A stretch of 64,000 nucleotides of DNA from Rhizobium sp. NFR07. GTDB taxonomy: Bacteria > Pseudomonadota > Alphaproteobacteria > Rhizobiales > Rhizobiaceae. Shown here piece after piece: positions 23,702 to 32,179 of this stretch. The position numbers and the translations under genes were made by a program. The notes under the pieces were generated by a model. The model searched no databases. It saw only the letters and a program-made list of their open reading frames with translations, and was not told the origin of the DNA. The DNA lies in contig NZ_FOKM01000015.1 of assembly GCF_900111905.1 (NCBI RefSeq), positions 104,704-168,703 on the forward strand, read 5' to 3'. Numbering within the stretch: position 1 is the stretch's first letter; each line of letters starts with the position of its first letter.

Positions 23702-24679
23702 TCACAACGGGATCCTGATGGTCGCGGTCAAACCTTCCGCCGGATAGGAAAGTTCCACGCCTCCGCCAAGATGTGCCGCGGTGCCCTCGATCATCTCCGT
23801 TCCGTAGCCTTTGCGCCTGGGTGGCTGAACGGCAGGCCCGTTTTGCTCGGACCAACGGCAATTCAGATAGGTCTTACCCGTCAGCCCTTCTTCCACTGTC
23901 CAGTAAATCAGAACGCGTCCTTCACTTGCTGACAGTGCACCGTATTTGACGGCGTTGGTCGCAAGCTCGTGGAAAATCATGCTCGCCGCCAGGATCTTCG
24001 AAGGTCCGAGTTGGACGGCGGGGCCATTGTAGCTGATCCGGTCGTTCCATGCCTCGCCAATCGCCTTCGCCACCAGTTCCTGCAGGTCGGTCTTCTCGTT
24101 ACGAGCAGCAATTTCCTGGGCGCGCAATGTCACGTCGAGGCGGCCGAGGAACGTTTGACGGTAATCAGCAGCCGTCTGGCCCTCGACCTCGGTCTGCAAG
24201 GCAAGTGCTCGTACGACGGCAAACAGGTTCTTCATCCGATGGCGGGTCTCAGACAGAATGAAATCCATTTCCGCATCGTGCCGCTGGCGCTCGGTGACGT
24301 CATCGAACATGACGAGGATATTGGTGCTGCTGTCATCGGGATGGACAAGGCGCCGCGCGTCAATCAGGAAGGTGCGCTGGCCAATGCCTGGGAAATCGTG
24401 TTTCACCTCGAAGCCGATGACGGCCGCAGCTTTGGGAATGACACCGGCGATCAGTTCACGCAGCTCAGGAATATCCCACTGTCCATTGCCCAGATCGAAC
24501 AGGCTCTGACCGAGGAGATCGTCGCGTTCGACCTGGAAGGTCTTGATGAAGGCGTTGTTGGCCGTCGTGACATAAAACCGCTGGTCTAGGACGACAACGG
24601 CCTGGGTCATGGTGTCGACGACACCTTGCGCCTGGACATGCCCGCTCCTCAGCAGGCGATAAAGGTCCTCCAACATCAT
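23702..24679 (-). CDS. PAS-domain HWE histidine kinase
   Basis: This 325-aa soluble kinase has one PAS domain (residues about 18-130: GVVDTMTQAVVVLDQRFYVT) and an HWE kinase domain. The phosphoacceptor histidine is in SETRHRMKNLFAVV; the N-box is HELATNAVKYGALS, followed by YWTVEE and GYGTEMIEG. The PAS has no LOV cysteine motif, so its ligand is unknown. It is in operon with the single receiver downstream (5-bp gap). Confidence 0.85.
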   Translation of the reverse strand: MMLEDLYRLLRSGHVQAQGVVDTMTQAVVVLDQRFYVTTANNAFIKTFQVERDDLLGQSLFDLGNGQWDIPELRELIAGVIPKAAAVIGFEVKHDFPGIGQRTFLIDARRLVHPDDSSTNILVMFDDVTERQRHDAEMDFILSETRHRMKNLFAVVRALALQTEVEGQTAADYRQTFLGRLDVTLRAQEIAARNEKTDLQELVAKAIGEAWNDRISYNGPAVQLGPSKILAASMIFHELATNAVKYGALSASEGRVLIYWTVEEGLTGKTYLNCRWSEQNGPAVQPPRRKGYGTEMIEGTAAHLGGGVELSYPAEGLTATIRIPL

Positions 24680-24834
24680 CGGCCGTCTTCTTCCTCAATC
24701 TCCAACGTTTCGACTCTCAGCATTGCCGTATTGTAGCTGTATTACCAGCTGGGACGGGAGCATCCGAGATCCCTTGCTGCCGGGCAGACAACGGATCAGC
24801 AAAGCTTCGCGTTCCCTTCCAGAAAGGTCCCGAC

Positions 24835-25914
24835 TTATGATGGGAGGGCAAAAGCGTCACGCGGGACCGTGATCCTGATCACAAGCCCATCAGGCTGCCA
24901 ATCCCTCGATACCTGCCCATTCAATGTCCGCACCACCGTCTGCTCAAGCCTTGTTCCGAAGCCCGTTTCGCTGCTTCCGGCATCTGCGACGGGTCTCGCG
25001 TTGGATTCCTGCCAGACGATTTCAAAACTCTCGGGTCTGGAGCACAAAGTTATGTCCAGCCGGCCATCCGGCACGGAAAGCGCGCCATACTTCACCGCGT
25101 TGGTGGCGTACTCGTGAAACAGCAGTGCGAGGCTCGTGACCCTGTCAGGGCTGATCGGCGCGTCTTCGCCATGCAACCGCCATCGCCCGCCTTCCTCGTC
25201 TTCAAACGGAGAGAGAAGGCTGGACAGGAGGGCGAAGAGGGTTGTTGACTGTTCGGCGAAGGCTTCTCCGCCGGTGAAGCTTGGCAAGGTCATCTCATGA
25301 GCCCTCGACAGGGCGACAAGGCGGTCCTTCATGCCGGTGGCGAGCTCTGCCGGTGTCTGCGCCGTTCGCGCCGCCAGGGTGATGATGCTGCCGGTAATCG
25401 CAAACAGGTTCTTCACCCGGTGGTGCATCTCGCGCAGCAGGAGATCCTGACGTTCTGCCGCCCGTTTCCGCTCCGAGATGTCACGGGCGATCTTGGATGC
25501 GCCGATGATCTTGCCGTCGGCGTTGCGGATCGGCGAGATCGTAAGTGAGATGTCGATGAAGGTGCCATCCTTGCGACGGCGGACCGTCTCGAAATGGTCG
25601 ACCCGCTCACCGGCATTGATACGAGCGAGGATCGCCGGCTCCTCGTCCAGACGATCTTCCGGGATCAGCATGGTGATCGGTTGTCCTACGGCTTGCTCTG
25701 CAGTGTAGCCGAAAACGCGCTCCGCGCTCTTGTTCCAGGTGGTGATGATCCCGTGGAGCGACTTGCTGATGATGACGTCATCAGAGGATTCGACGATCGC
25801 CGCGAGGAAGGCCGCTGCGTCATGCCCTGGTTGCGCAGCCCGAACACCCGCTTCGAGCTGCTCAAGACGGTGTTCGGTCCCACGGCCATCACCGTCGTAT
25901 TCTCTGTCTGCCAT
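24835..25914 (-). CDS. PAS-domain HWE histidine kinase
   Basis: From the ATG at 25914 the product is 359 aa: a PAS/PAC domain (residues about 38-160; IITTWNKSAERVFGYTAEQA, then DGTFIDISLTISPIRNADGK) followed by an HWE kinase domain (REMHHRVKNLFAITGSIITL, HEYATNAVKYGALS, TGFGTRLEQ). The 41-residue extension from 26037 is rejected. It is divergent from the KaiC-like gene with about 165 bp between starts, so they may share regulation. Confidence 0.85.
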   Translation of the reverse strand: MADREYDGDGRGTEHRLEQLEAGVRAAQPGHDAAAFLAAIVESSDDVIISKSLHGIITTWNKSAERVFGYTAEQAVGQPITMLIPEDRLDEEPAILARINAGERVDHFETVRRRKDGTFIDISLTISPIRNADGKIIGASKIARDISERKRAAERQDLLLREMHHRVKNLFAITGSIITLAARTAQTPAELATGMKDRLVALSRAHEMTLPSFTGGEAFAEQSTTLFALLSSLLSPFEDEEGGRWRLHGEDAPISPDRVTSLALLFHEYATNAVKYGALSVPDGRLDITLCSRPESFEIVWQESNARPVADAGSSETGFGTRLEQTVVRTLNGQVSRDWQPDGLVIRITVPRDAFALPS

Positions 25915-26080
25915 TGCCGTCCACGTACCCCGGATGTGACTCTTAAAGAACTTGAACGAGAGGGTTCGCACCCTTCGCGCGGAGAATAGCGCCCAGGCGC
26001 GGGAAATAAAGCATTTTATGCAGCCAACATGTTGCAATATCGCCTGCTGGACCTACGGTGCGACCACCTTCTCCTCTCGG

Positions 26081-27544
26081 ATGACCATTTCCATGCACGA
26101 GCTTCCAAGACTGTCCACTGGTATCCCCCGCCTCGACACCATTCTTGGCGGCGGCCTTGTCGAAGGGGCGTCCTATATCGTTCAGGGTCATCCCGGCGCT
26201 GGCAAGACGATCTTCTCCAATCAGGTCGCTTTCGCCAACCTCGCCCGGGGCGGCAAGGTGCTGTACATAACGCTGCTGGCGGAGACCCATGACCGACTGT
26301 TTCAGGCGCTCGGCACCCTCGACTTCTTCGACCGTTCGCAGCTTGGGGTAAATATCTCCTACGTCAGCGTGTTTCAGACACTGCGCTATGAAGGGCTCTC
26401 TGCGGTCGTCAGCCTCATCCGGCAGGAGATTGCCAGGCAGAGCGCAACACTGCTCGTCTTCGACGGGCTGCTCAACGCAAGCGACCGCGCCGATACTAAC
26501 CTTGATGTGAAGACCTTCGTGGCCGAGGTCCAGAGCCAGGCTGCGTTCGCCGGCTGCACCGTTCTTTTCCTGACCAGCACCCGCATCGCCGAAGACAGCC
26601 CCGAGCACACGATGGTCGATGGGGTCATCGAATTGCACAACGAGCTTGTCGGTGTTCGCACCGTCCGTCGTCTGCAGGTCAAGAAGTCGAGGGGAAGCGC
26701 CGGGCTCGGCGGCTACCACCAGTTCGAGATCACCTCCGCAGGTCTGGTCGCGTATCCCCGCCTGGAAGCCATTCTCTCGTCTGCAACAGTTGAGGACCGT
26801 CCTGGATCGGCGCTGATTGCATCAGGAACCGCCGGATTTGACGCGATGCTCGGCGGCGGCTTGCCGGAAAGCTCCGTCACACTTGTGTTCGGACCTTCGG
26901 GATGCGGCAAAACCTCATTGGGCCTGAATTTCCTCAGCCGGGCGAGCGCGGAGGAGCCGGCGCTTCATTTCGGGTTCTATGAAACCCCTGGCCGCCTGCT
27001 GAAAAAGGCCGGATCCCTTGGAGTTGACTTGGAAACACCGATGAAGTCAGGCGCCTTGGAGGTGATCTGGAACCCGATGACAGAAAACCTGCTCGATAAG
27101 CTCGGACACCGGCTTATCGACGCCGTCCGGTCGCGTGGCGTCAAACGCCTTCTGATCGACGGGCTCGGCGGGTTTGAGCGGGCAGCGGTTCATCCATCGC
27201 GTCTGGTTGAATTTTTCGCAGCGCTGACGAACGAAATCCGGGCACTGGGGGTTACTACATTTGCGACCTGGGAATTGCGCGATCTGTTTGGACCGACTGT
27301 GACGGCCCCCGGATCGGAAATCTCTAGCCTACTGGATAATCTGGTCATGCTGCGCCATGTAGAACTCGGATCCCGCTACAAACGTACCCTCTCTGTGTTG
27401 AAGGTAAGAGACAGGGAGTACGAGCCCGTCATCCATGAACTCGGTTTCGGGTCCAAAGGGTTGAAGGTCATCTCTGCCCTTGAGCCGGTGACAGGAGCGA
27501 CAACCGGTGTGGCTACCGCCGTCGGCCAGGAACCACACGCTTGA
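26081..27544 (+). CDS. KaiC-like double-domain RecA-family ATPase
   Basis: This 487-aa protein has two RecA-fold KaiC domains. The Walker A motifs are GHPGAGKT (about residue 37) and GPSGCGKT (about 275). The glutamates in LLAETHDRL and FYETPGRLL lie where KaiC keeps its catalytic acids, although only one per site. The segment GSEISSLLDN (residues 411-420) aligns with the KaiC autophosphorylation loop; S415 and S416 match its serine and threonine. No kaiA or kaiB is present. A receiver gene follows 22 bp later. Related proteins act with two-component systems rather than a clock; a signalling switch is the likely role. Confidence 0.82.
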   Translation: MTISMHELPRLSTGIPRLDTILGGGLVEGASYIVQGHPGAGKTIFSNQVAFANLARGGKVLYITLLAETHDRLFQALGTLDFFDRSQLGVNISYVSVFQTLRYEGLSAVVSLIRQEIARQSATLLVFDGLLNASDRADTNLDVKTFVAEVQSQAAFAGCTVLFLTSTRIAEDSPEHTMVDGVIELHNELVGVRTVRRLQVKKSRGSAGLGGYHQFEITSAGLVAYPRLEAILSSATVEDRPGSALIASGTAGFDAMLGGGLPESSVTLVFGPSGCGKTSLGLNFLSRASAEEPALHFGFYETPGRLLKKAGSLGVDLETPMKSGALEVIWNPMTENLLDKLGHRLIDAVRSRGVKRLLIDGLGGFERAAVHPSRLVEFFAALTNEIRALGVTTFATWELRDLFGPTVTAPGSEISSLLDNLVMLRHVELGSRYKRTLSVLKVRDREYEPVIHELGFGSKGLKVISALEPVTGATTGVATAVGQEPHA

Positions 27545-27566
27545 GAGAAAGCATGAGCCAAACCAG

Positions 27567-27923
27567 ATGCCGCTGATCGTTATCGCCGAGGATGAGTTTC
27601 TGATCGCTGACGTCCTCACCATCATGCTGGAAGATGCTGGCTATGAAGTCGCGGCAGCACCGCACGGTCGGGCGGCGCTTGCTCTTGTACGCGAGAAGCG
27701 CCCGTCCCTCGTCATCACTGATTTCATGATGCCGCTGATGACCGGACTGGAATTGGCGCAGGCCATGCGCGCCGACGTCGAGCTCTCCCATATCCCCGTC
27801 ATCCTCGTGAGTGGCGCTCAGGGCAGCATTGGCCGCGCGCATCCAGAAGTCTTCGACGCTGTTCTCGACAAGCCGTACAACGAGAAAAAACTGCTCGATA
27901 CTGTGTCCGGACTTCTCTCATGA
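27567..27923 (+). CDS. Stand-alone response-regulator receiver protein
   Basis: This 118-aa single REC domain has the acidic pair in IAEDEFL, phosphoacceptor D52 (VITDFMMPLMTG), a switch serine (VILVSGAQG) and the lysine in LDKPYN. It is co-transcribed with the KaiC-like gene and probably works with it, with an HWE kinase as phosphodonor. There is no output domain. Confidence 0.85.
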   Translation: MPLIVIAEDEFLIADVLTIMLEDAGYEVAAAPHGRAALALVREKRPSLVITDFMMPLMTGLELAQAMRADVELSHIPVILVSGAQGSIGRAHPEVFDAVLDKPYNEKKLLDTVSGLLS

Positions 27924-28045
27924 AGACCAACATGGCCAAGGGCCGCGATCGAGCATCTTTGTAAGCCGAGGCCGACGGCGATAACCCGAATGCGGTCAGA
28001 ATTTCCCGTTCAAAACGAGTAACATTCTGTATCGCAACGAGAAAT

Positions 28046-28069
28046 CACGAAAAAAAACGGCTGACAAGT
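28046..28069 (+). repeat. parS-like repeat, copy 1 (downstream of repC)
   Basis: This 24-bp element shares 21 positions with 30586-30609, including the identical 15-mer AAACGGCTGACAAGT. The CTGACAA part matches half of the palindromic parS sites known for repABC plasmids. Both copies sit where parS is classically found: after repC and between repA and repB. Only one half of the palindrome is clear. Confidence 0.4.
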
Positions 28070-28131
28070 GATCTTTCCTCCGGCGGATGAGGGCCAATTT
28101 CCTGCTTGCGGGCCGCGGCGCCTTGCCAACA

Positions 28132-29376
28132 TCACGCAGTCCTTCGATTTCCCTGGTCGATTGCCTTCATGAGAGCCATCAGCATTGGCCCAAGCGAAAA
28201 TACCCCGCGCTCAGAGCGCTTGGTCAGGTCCCGCAGATAGCCGCCCGCCGACGTTATGAAATTCGACCGCTCGAGAATGCAGGCCATAGCCACCGCGGCA
28301 TTTTCCGGCCCCATGGCGTTGCACGCCTCCTCGTAGGCGGAGGGGCTAACGCCGAGCATTGAGCGCACGACCACGGCCGCCTTCATGAGCTCGCGCCAGT
28401 GTTCGATGCGCCCGCCCGGTCCGTAATCGGAGATCTGGGGGCAGGCACGAAGGACCATTCCGAGCGGGAACGCCTTGATCCGCTCGCGTTTCGTCTTTCG
28501 TGGTTCATTTGGCTCATCCCTGGTCAGAGGTTTGTCCGCCAAGTTTTCGCCCTGCTCCTTTCCAGAGCGAGGTTCAAGTTCATTTATAGATTCGGTATTT
28601 GAATTCTGTATGTGGCGGTCATCGTGAATGGCATTGCCATCCGCTTCTTCCGTTTTAAGCTGCATTTCCAGGATGTTGAGCACCTCTTCCCGCAGGAGCT
28701 CCATTTCATCGAGCGTAACCTCGACCTGGGAGCGGTTCGGGTGGCGAGGGAGACGAGCGAGAATGCTGACATACTCAGACCCCACCTGGTCCCAGTTGCC
28801 GGCTGCGCCCTCTTCCACCGCGGCCGAGATCAACTTGCGCACATCGCGACGGCAGATCGTCAGCGCTTCCTTTGCACGGCGGAAGCGCGCGCGCTCGGCG
28901 GCGACATCCTGCGCCATCAAGGCTAGTTCCGTGGCACGAGCCAGCAGCGGAGTCAGGTCAAACCCGTAGGCCTGTTCGACCTCGCCATCCCGGTTGCGGT
29001 GCGCATAGCGTTTGCCGTTCGGGCTGTCACGCCGGAGAATAAGGCCCGCGTCAACCAACGCGGCGAGTTGCCGGCGCAGGGTCGTCTCGGTGATCCCGTG
29101 GGCTCGAACAGACAGCTGGGCATTGGATGGGAAGACGACCAGACCATGGCTCGAATCGAGCTGCGCCTGAGGGTGAAACGTCAAGAGGGCATCAAGGACG
29201 GCAAGTGCCCGGTCCTGGATGCCCAGGCGTTCCCGTGCCTCGCATACGTCTCGAAAGACTTTCCACTTCTCGATGCGCGTTTCCGGTCGCGGATTCTCGA
29301 TCGCCATCTGGCTTCGTACCAGGGCGAGCGACATCGGCCGCCGCCCAAAGGGCGTCGTCACATGTCCCGTCTGCAT
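28132..29376 (-). CDS. repC: RepC replication initiator
   Basis: This 414-aa protein matches RepC of repABC plasmids, the rate-limiting initiator that acts on an origin inside its own gene. The N-terminal domain (residues about 30-190) carries a winged helix (TETTLRRQLAALVDAGLILR). The C-terminal domain (about 290-410; AFPLGMVLRACPQISDYGPG) follows a poorly conserved acidic linker. It is the last gene of the operon. Expression should be limited by the antisense RNA encoded in the repB-repC gap. Confidence 0.93.
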   Translation of the reverse strand: MQTGHVTTPFGRRPMSLALVRSQMAIENPRPETRIEKWKVFRDVCEARERLGIQDRALAVLDALLTFHPQAQLDSSHGLVVFPSNAQLSVRAHGITETTLRRQLAALVDAGLILRRDSPNGKRYAHRNRDGEVEQAYGFDLTPLLARATELALMAQDVAAERARFRRAKEALTICRRDVRKLISAAVEEGAAGNWDQVGSEYVSILARLPRHPNRSQVEVTLDEMELLREEVLNILEMQLKTEEADGNAIHDDRHIQNSNTESINELEPRSGKEQGENLADKPLTRDEPNEPRKTKRERIKAFPLGMVLRACPQISDYGPGGRIEHWRELMKAAVVVRSMLGVSPSAYEEACNAMGPENAAVAMACILERSNFITSAGGYLRDLTKRSERGVFSLGPMLMALMKAIDQGNRRTA

Positions 29377-29467
29377 TTTTCTTTCACCTTGCTTCAGGCA
29401 AAGGAAATCCGCTCACCAAATCGGCGCCAAGACTCTTGACTGTGATTCCGGGAAATGCGATTCTCGA

Positions 29468-29526
29468 TCCTGCTAGAGATGACGAGAGAGGCTTCCACGG
29501 TTCGCCGTTTGGGGGCCTTTTTCTTT
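29468..29526 (+). ncRNA. Predicted antisense ctRNA (RepE / incompatibility RNA)
   Basis: In the repB-repC gap, on the strand opposite the operon, a -35 (TTGACT, starting at 29437) and a -10-like GATTCT 17 bp later precede a stem-loop (AGGCTTCC ... GGGGGCCT) and a T-run ending near 29526. repABC plasmids encode a 50-60 nt counter-transcript here that represses repC. The exact ends are estimated from the promoter and terminator. Confidence 0.6.
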
Positions 29527-29532
29527 TGCGGT

Positions 29533-30528
29533 TCAGTCTCCGTTCGTTTCAGTTTTCGATCCTTTGTACTCCTCATACAAACGACCCATGTGTGAAGACA
29601 GCCATTCGCTGAACGGCCTGGCTTCAGCGTTGGTTAGCTCGATGGCAACCTTCCTTGCCTTCGCATTCATCACCATGTTCAACGCGCGATCGGTTGAGGT
29701 CCAATCCCGGACAGGGGACTCAGCCTTTGGCTTCTTGGCGGCTGACTTGGCCTTGTATCGCTTCAGGTGGTCATGGAGTTTGTCGAAGCGGTCGCCTTCA
29801 GGGAGCGCTTGAAAGTCGGCGGACTCCACGTGATCGGTCGCAACCTTGGACAGGGCAGGGGCAAGGACAAGCTGGCGGAGGCTCAGCCAACGGTCGCGCC
29901 CGATTTTCTTGGACGCTCCCAACGCCGTGATAACTGGTGTCGGCACTACCTCGACGACCGCGAGCATCTTCGAGAGCATAGCCTCGTCAATGGCAAGCGA
30001 AGAACGAACTGTCTCCTTGGTCATTCCCGACGTAATCAGGTTCTGGGCGAAATAGGCGCGCTCTATGAAGGACAGATTTGACCGCGCCGCGTTCTCCTGA
30101 CCCTGAACAATGGCGGAGGTGGTGTCGTCCAGCTGCTTTACTATTGCCTTGACTGGAACTCCAAGCTCGCGCGCGACCCTGAGGCGACGATGGCCAAACA
30201 CCACCATATATCGCTTGGCGTCCGTCGAACTGGGGCGAACCAGAATTGGCGTCGTCTGACCTGATTCCCTAATCGCCTGGAGCAATTCCTGAAACTCCTC
30301 CCCATTGTCGGACAGACGGTCGGCAACGAAAGAGGCATCGATCAGCCGCGGATCTAGATCCACGATCACCTCGCCTTCCATCAGCTTCTTGGTGTTCTCG
30401 GCCATATCCTCGATCGAGCGGACAACCGTCTTTGCGGCTCCTGTCATGCCGTAACCGGGCTTGGTTGGCGTCTGGCTCGCCGAGATGGCAGCCATGTCCA
30501 ACTTGGCGAATGGATTTTCACGTGACAT
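29533..30528 (-). CDS. repB: RepB, ParB-family partition protein
   Basis: This 331-aa protein has the ParB N-terminal CTP-binding part (residues about 55-150: ESGQTTPILVRP, VFGHRRLRVARELG, QGQENAARSNLSFIERA), a central helix-turn-helix and a C-terminal dimerisation region (RDWTSTDRALNMVMNAKARK). RepB binds parS and, with RepA, segregates the plasmid and represses the operon. A GGAGG ribosome-binding site precedes the ATG. Confidence 0.93.
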   Translation of the reverse strand: MSRENPFAKLDMAAISASQTPTKPGYGMTGAAKTVVRSIEDMAENTKKLMEGEVIVDLDPRLIDASFVADRLSDNGEEFQELLQAIRESGQTTPILVRPSSTDAKRYMVVFGHRRLRVARELGVPVKAIVKQLDDTTSAIVQGQENAARSNLSFIERAYFAQNLITSGMTKETVRSSLAIDEAMLSKMLAVVEVVPTPVITALGASKKIGRDRWLSLRQLVLAPALSKVATDHVESADFQALPEGDRFDKLHDHLKRYKAKSAAKKPKAESPVRDWTSTDRALNMVMNAKARKVAIELTNAEARPFSEWLSSHMGRLYEEYKGSKTETNGD

Positions 30529-30585
30529 GGCTGGCCTCCGGACGAACGTTCAATTGCGACAAGCCATTCATCGCGCTTACAAAAA

Positions 30586-30609
30586 CAGCAAAATAAACGG
30601 CTGACAAGT
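30586..30609 (+). repeat. parS-like repeat, copy 2 (repA-repB gap)
   Basis: This is the second copy of the 24-bp element, just beyond the repA stop codon. The shared part includes AAACGGCTGACAAGT. Its position matches the intra-operon parS of some Ti plasmids. It is a candidate RepB binding site. Confidence 0.4.
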
Positions 30610-30612
30610 CTC

Positions 30613-31803
30613 TCATTTTCTCCCCCAGACACCATGGATGAGATCGACGATTTCCGCGTTGGCGGCATTGAGACTTTCCATTGCCCGGTCGTAGGTCGCG
30701 CGGACGAACTCGCTCCGCTCGACCTCGTACAGGGTCTGCTTCTTGATCGACGCATCTGAGATGGCCGTGGATTTCAGGACGTGATTTCGCAACATCTGCT
30801 GCGCAAACATCGACTGCATGAACCCGACCATCTGGGCCTGAGGGATATCCGTCGGCTCGAAGCGCGTGATCAGATAGCGGAACCACTGCACCCGCATCTC
30901 CGCCCCTGCCTCGGCGACTGGCCCCATGATCCCGCCCAGCATCATCAGAAACTGACTCATCGACATGATGTCCAGCATCTGGGGATGGATGGTGATGAGG
31001 ATACCTGTTGACGCCATGAGTGCGGTGATTGTCAGGTATCCTAGCTGTGGAGGGCAGTCGATGACGACCACGTCATACTTGTCATCGACCTGCTTTAGAG
31101 CACTGGCGATCCGCATGTAGAAGAGCCGGCCGTCCTCTCCGTTCCTGGACGAGATCGCTAGCGGCACGTCATATTCGTATTCCTGGAGAACCAGGTTCGC
31201 CGGGACCACATCCAGTCCCGGAATGTTGGTCGGCTGGATGACGTCCGCGATCGACTTTCGCTCATCGTCGAAGCGAAGAGCCTCATAGAGTGAGGCGGTA
31301 TCATCAAGCTCCGGTTGGATCCCGAACAGCGAGGTGAGTGAAGCCTGCGGATCGAGATCGACGGCCAATACTCGATGGCCGGTGAGAGCAAGATACTGGG
31401 CAAGGTGCGCAGCCGTGGTGGTCTTGCCGCTGCCGCCCTTGAAGTTTACGACCGAGACAACCTGCATCAATTCGCCTTCCCGGCGCCTGGGCACGTAGTA
31501 CCGCTTGTCGGACTTCTTGTTTGTCTCGAGATAGTCCCGGAGCTCGAGCATCTGGTCCGCTGTATAATACCGACGTCCGCTGACCGACTCGATCTCCGGC
31601 CCCTTGCCATCAGAATGGAGTTGCCTCAAATGCGTCTGCGTCACCCCCATGAAATCGGCGACTTCCGCAAGCTGGAACTTGCGCAAGCCCTTGCGAGCGT
31701 CCGGCGGGTATTGCTGGCTGCGCAACATATGCAACGCGCTTGAGATCTTCGACCCCTGCTGGGCGATCTCGATATCAAACCTGTTCTGCAACTCAGTGCT
31801 CAT
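30613..31803 (-). CDS. repA: RepA, ParA-family partition ATPase
   Basis: This 396-aa protein has an N-terminal helix-turn-helix (residues about 40-90: FQLAEVADFMGVTQTHLRQL) and a ParA ATPase domain. The deviant Walker A motif is KGGSGKTTT near residue 125, with VVIDCPPQLGYLT as Walker B. It drives plasmid partition with RepB and represses the repABC promoter. It is the first gene of the operon and is divergent from traI across 376 bp holding two tra boxes, so AHL signalling may raise copy number, as shown for Ti plasmids. Confidence 0.93.
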   Translation of the reverse strand: MSTELQNRFDIEIAQQGSKISSALHMLRSQQYPPDARKGLRKFQLAEVADFMGVTQTHLRQLHSDGKGPEIESVSGRRYYTADQMLELRDYLETNKKSDKRYYVPRRREGELMQVVSVVNFKGGSGKTTTAAHLAQYLALTGHRVLAVDLDPQASLTSLFGIQPELDDTASLYEALRFDDERKSIADVIQPTNIPGLDVVPANLVLQEYEYDVPLAISSRNGEDGRLFYMRIASALKQVDDKYDVVVIDCPPQLGYLTITALMASTGILITIHPQMLDIMSMSQFLMMLGGIMGPVAEAGAEMRVQWFRYLITRFEPTDIPQAQMVGFMQSMFAQQMLRNHVLKSTAISDASIKKQTLYEVERSEFVRATYDRAMESLNAANAEIVDLIHGVWGRK

Positions 31804-31907
31804 TTTGCGAACTATTTCCCGGAGGTCTTCACTTTCGAAAAAATGGCTCGGCGGCCATCACTTTCGAAACTATCATCCGATTCCCATCGCGCCGCAAGAC
31901 ATTTAAG

Positions 31908-31924
31908 GTTAACAACAAGTTAAC
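31908..31924. promoter_or_regulatory. GTTAAC-N5-GTTAAC inverted repeat upstream of repA
   Basis: Two 6-bp palindromes GTTAAC flank AACAA, about 105 bp upstream of the repA start. It is a candidate operator for RepA/RepB autorepression. It does not fit the usual 16-bp parS consensus. Confidence 0.35.
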
Positions 31925-32013
31925 GCGCTAGCCGGGAATCGGCATGGCTCAACGAATCCGTGATATCTTTCCGCCAGTTAGGCAGATTCCATCCATTGCG
32001 TATAGTCAGTGGA

Positions 32014-32031
32014 AACTGCAGATCTGCAGTT
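32014..32031. promoter_or_regulatory. tra box I (TraR-type operator)
   Basis: AACTGCAGATCTGCAGTT is an 18-bp perfect palindrome. It matches the TraR box of Ti plasmids (ATGTGCAGATCTGCACAT) in the TGCAGATCTGCA core. It lies about 210 bp upstream of repA and probably controls repABC. Confidence 0.8.
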
Positions 32032-32103
32032 GCACCAGGCCTTCGCACGGGTTCAGGCGATGTCGGTCGATGGCTGATCCGTCATTAAACAGGTAAAATC
32101 ACC

Positions 32104-32121
32104 GACTGCAGATCTGCAGAT
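32104..32121. promoter_or_regulatory. tra box II (TraR-type operator)
   Basis: GACTGCAGATCTGCAGAT has the same 14-bp palindromic core as box I (32106-32119), centred 90 bp from it and about 67 bp upstream of the traI ATG. It probably drives traI-trb in the AHL positive feedback loop. Confidence 0.8.
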
Positions 32122-32143
32122 AGCCACGCCGGTTTTCAGGTGA

Positions 32144-32178
32144 TCTTTCTCCGTATGTCCGAAACAACCGGAGAAAGA
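32144..32178 (+). promoter_or_regulatory. Hairpin sequestering the traI ribosome-binding site
   Basis: TCTTTCTCCG (32144-32153) is exactly complementary to CGGAGAAAGA (32169-32178), with a 15-base loop. The 3' arm is the Shine-Dalgarno sequence and ends one base before the traI ATG. In the mRNA this would hide the ribosome site, so translation may need melting, a protein or another RNA. Confidence 0.6.
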
Positions 32179-32179
32179 C

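Larger units (their letters stand above)
31804..32179. other. repA-traI divergent regulatory region
   Basis: No gene is seen in these 376 bp. They hold an inverted pair GTTAAC (31908-31913 and 31919-31924), two tra-box-like palindromes and a hairpin directly before traI. This is the expected control region for both repABC and the traI-trb operon. Confidence 0.7.
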
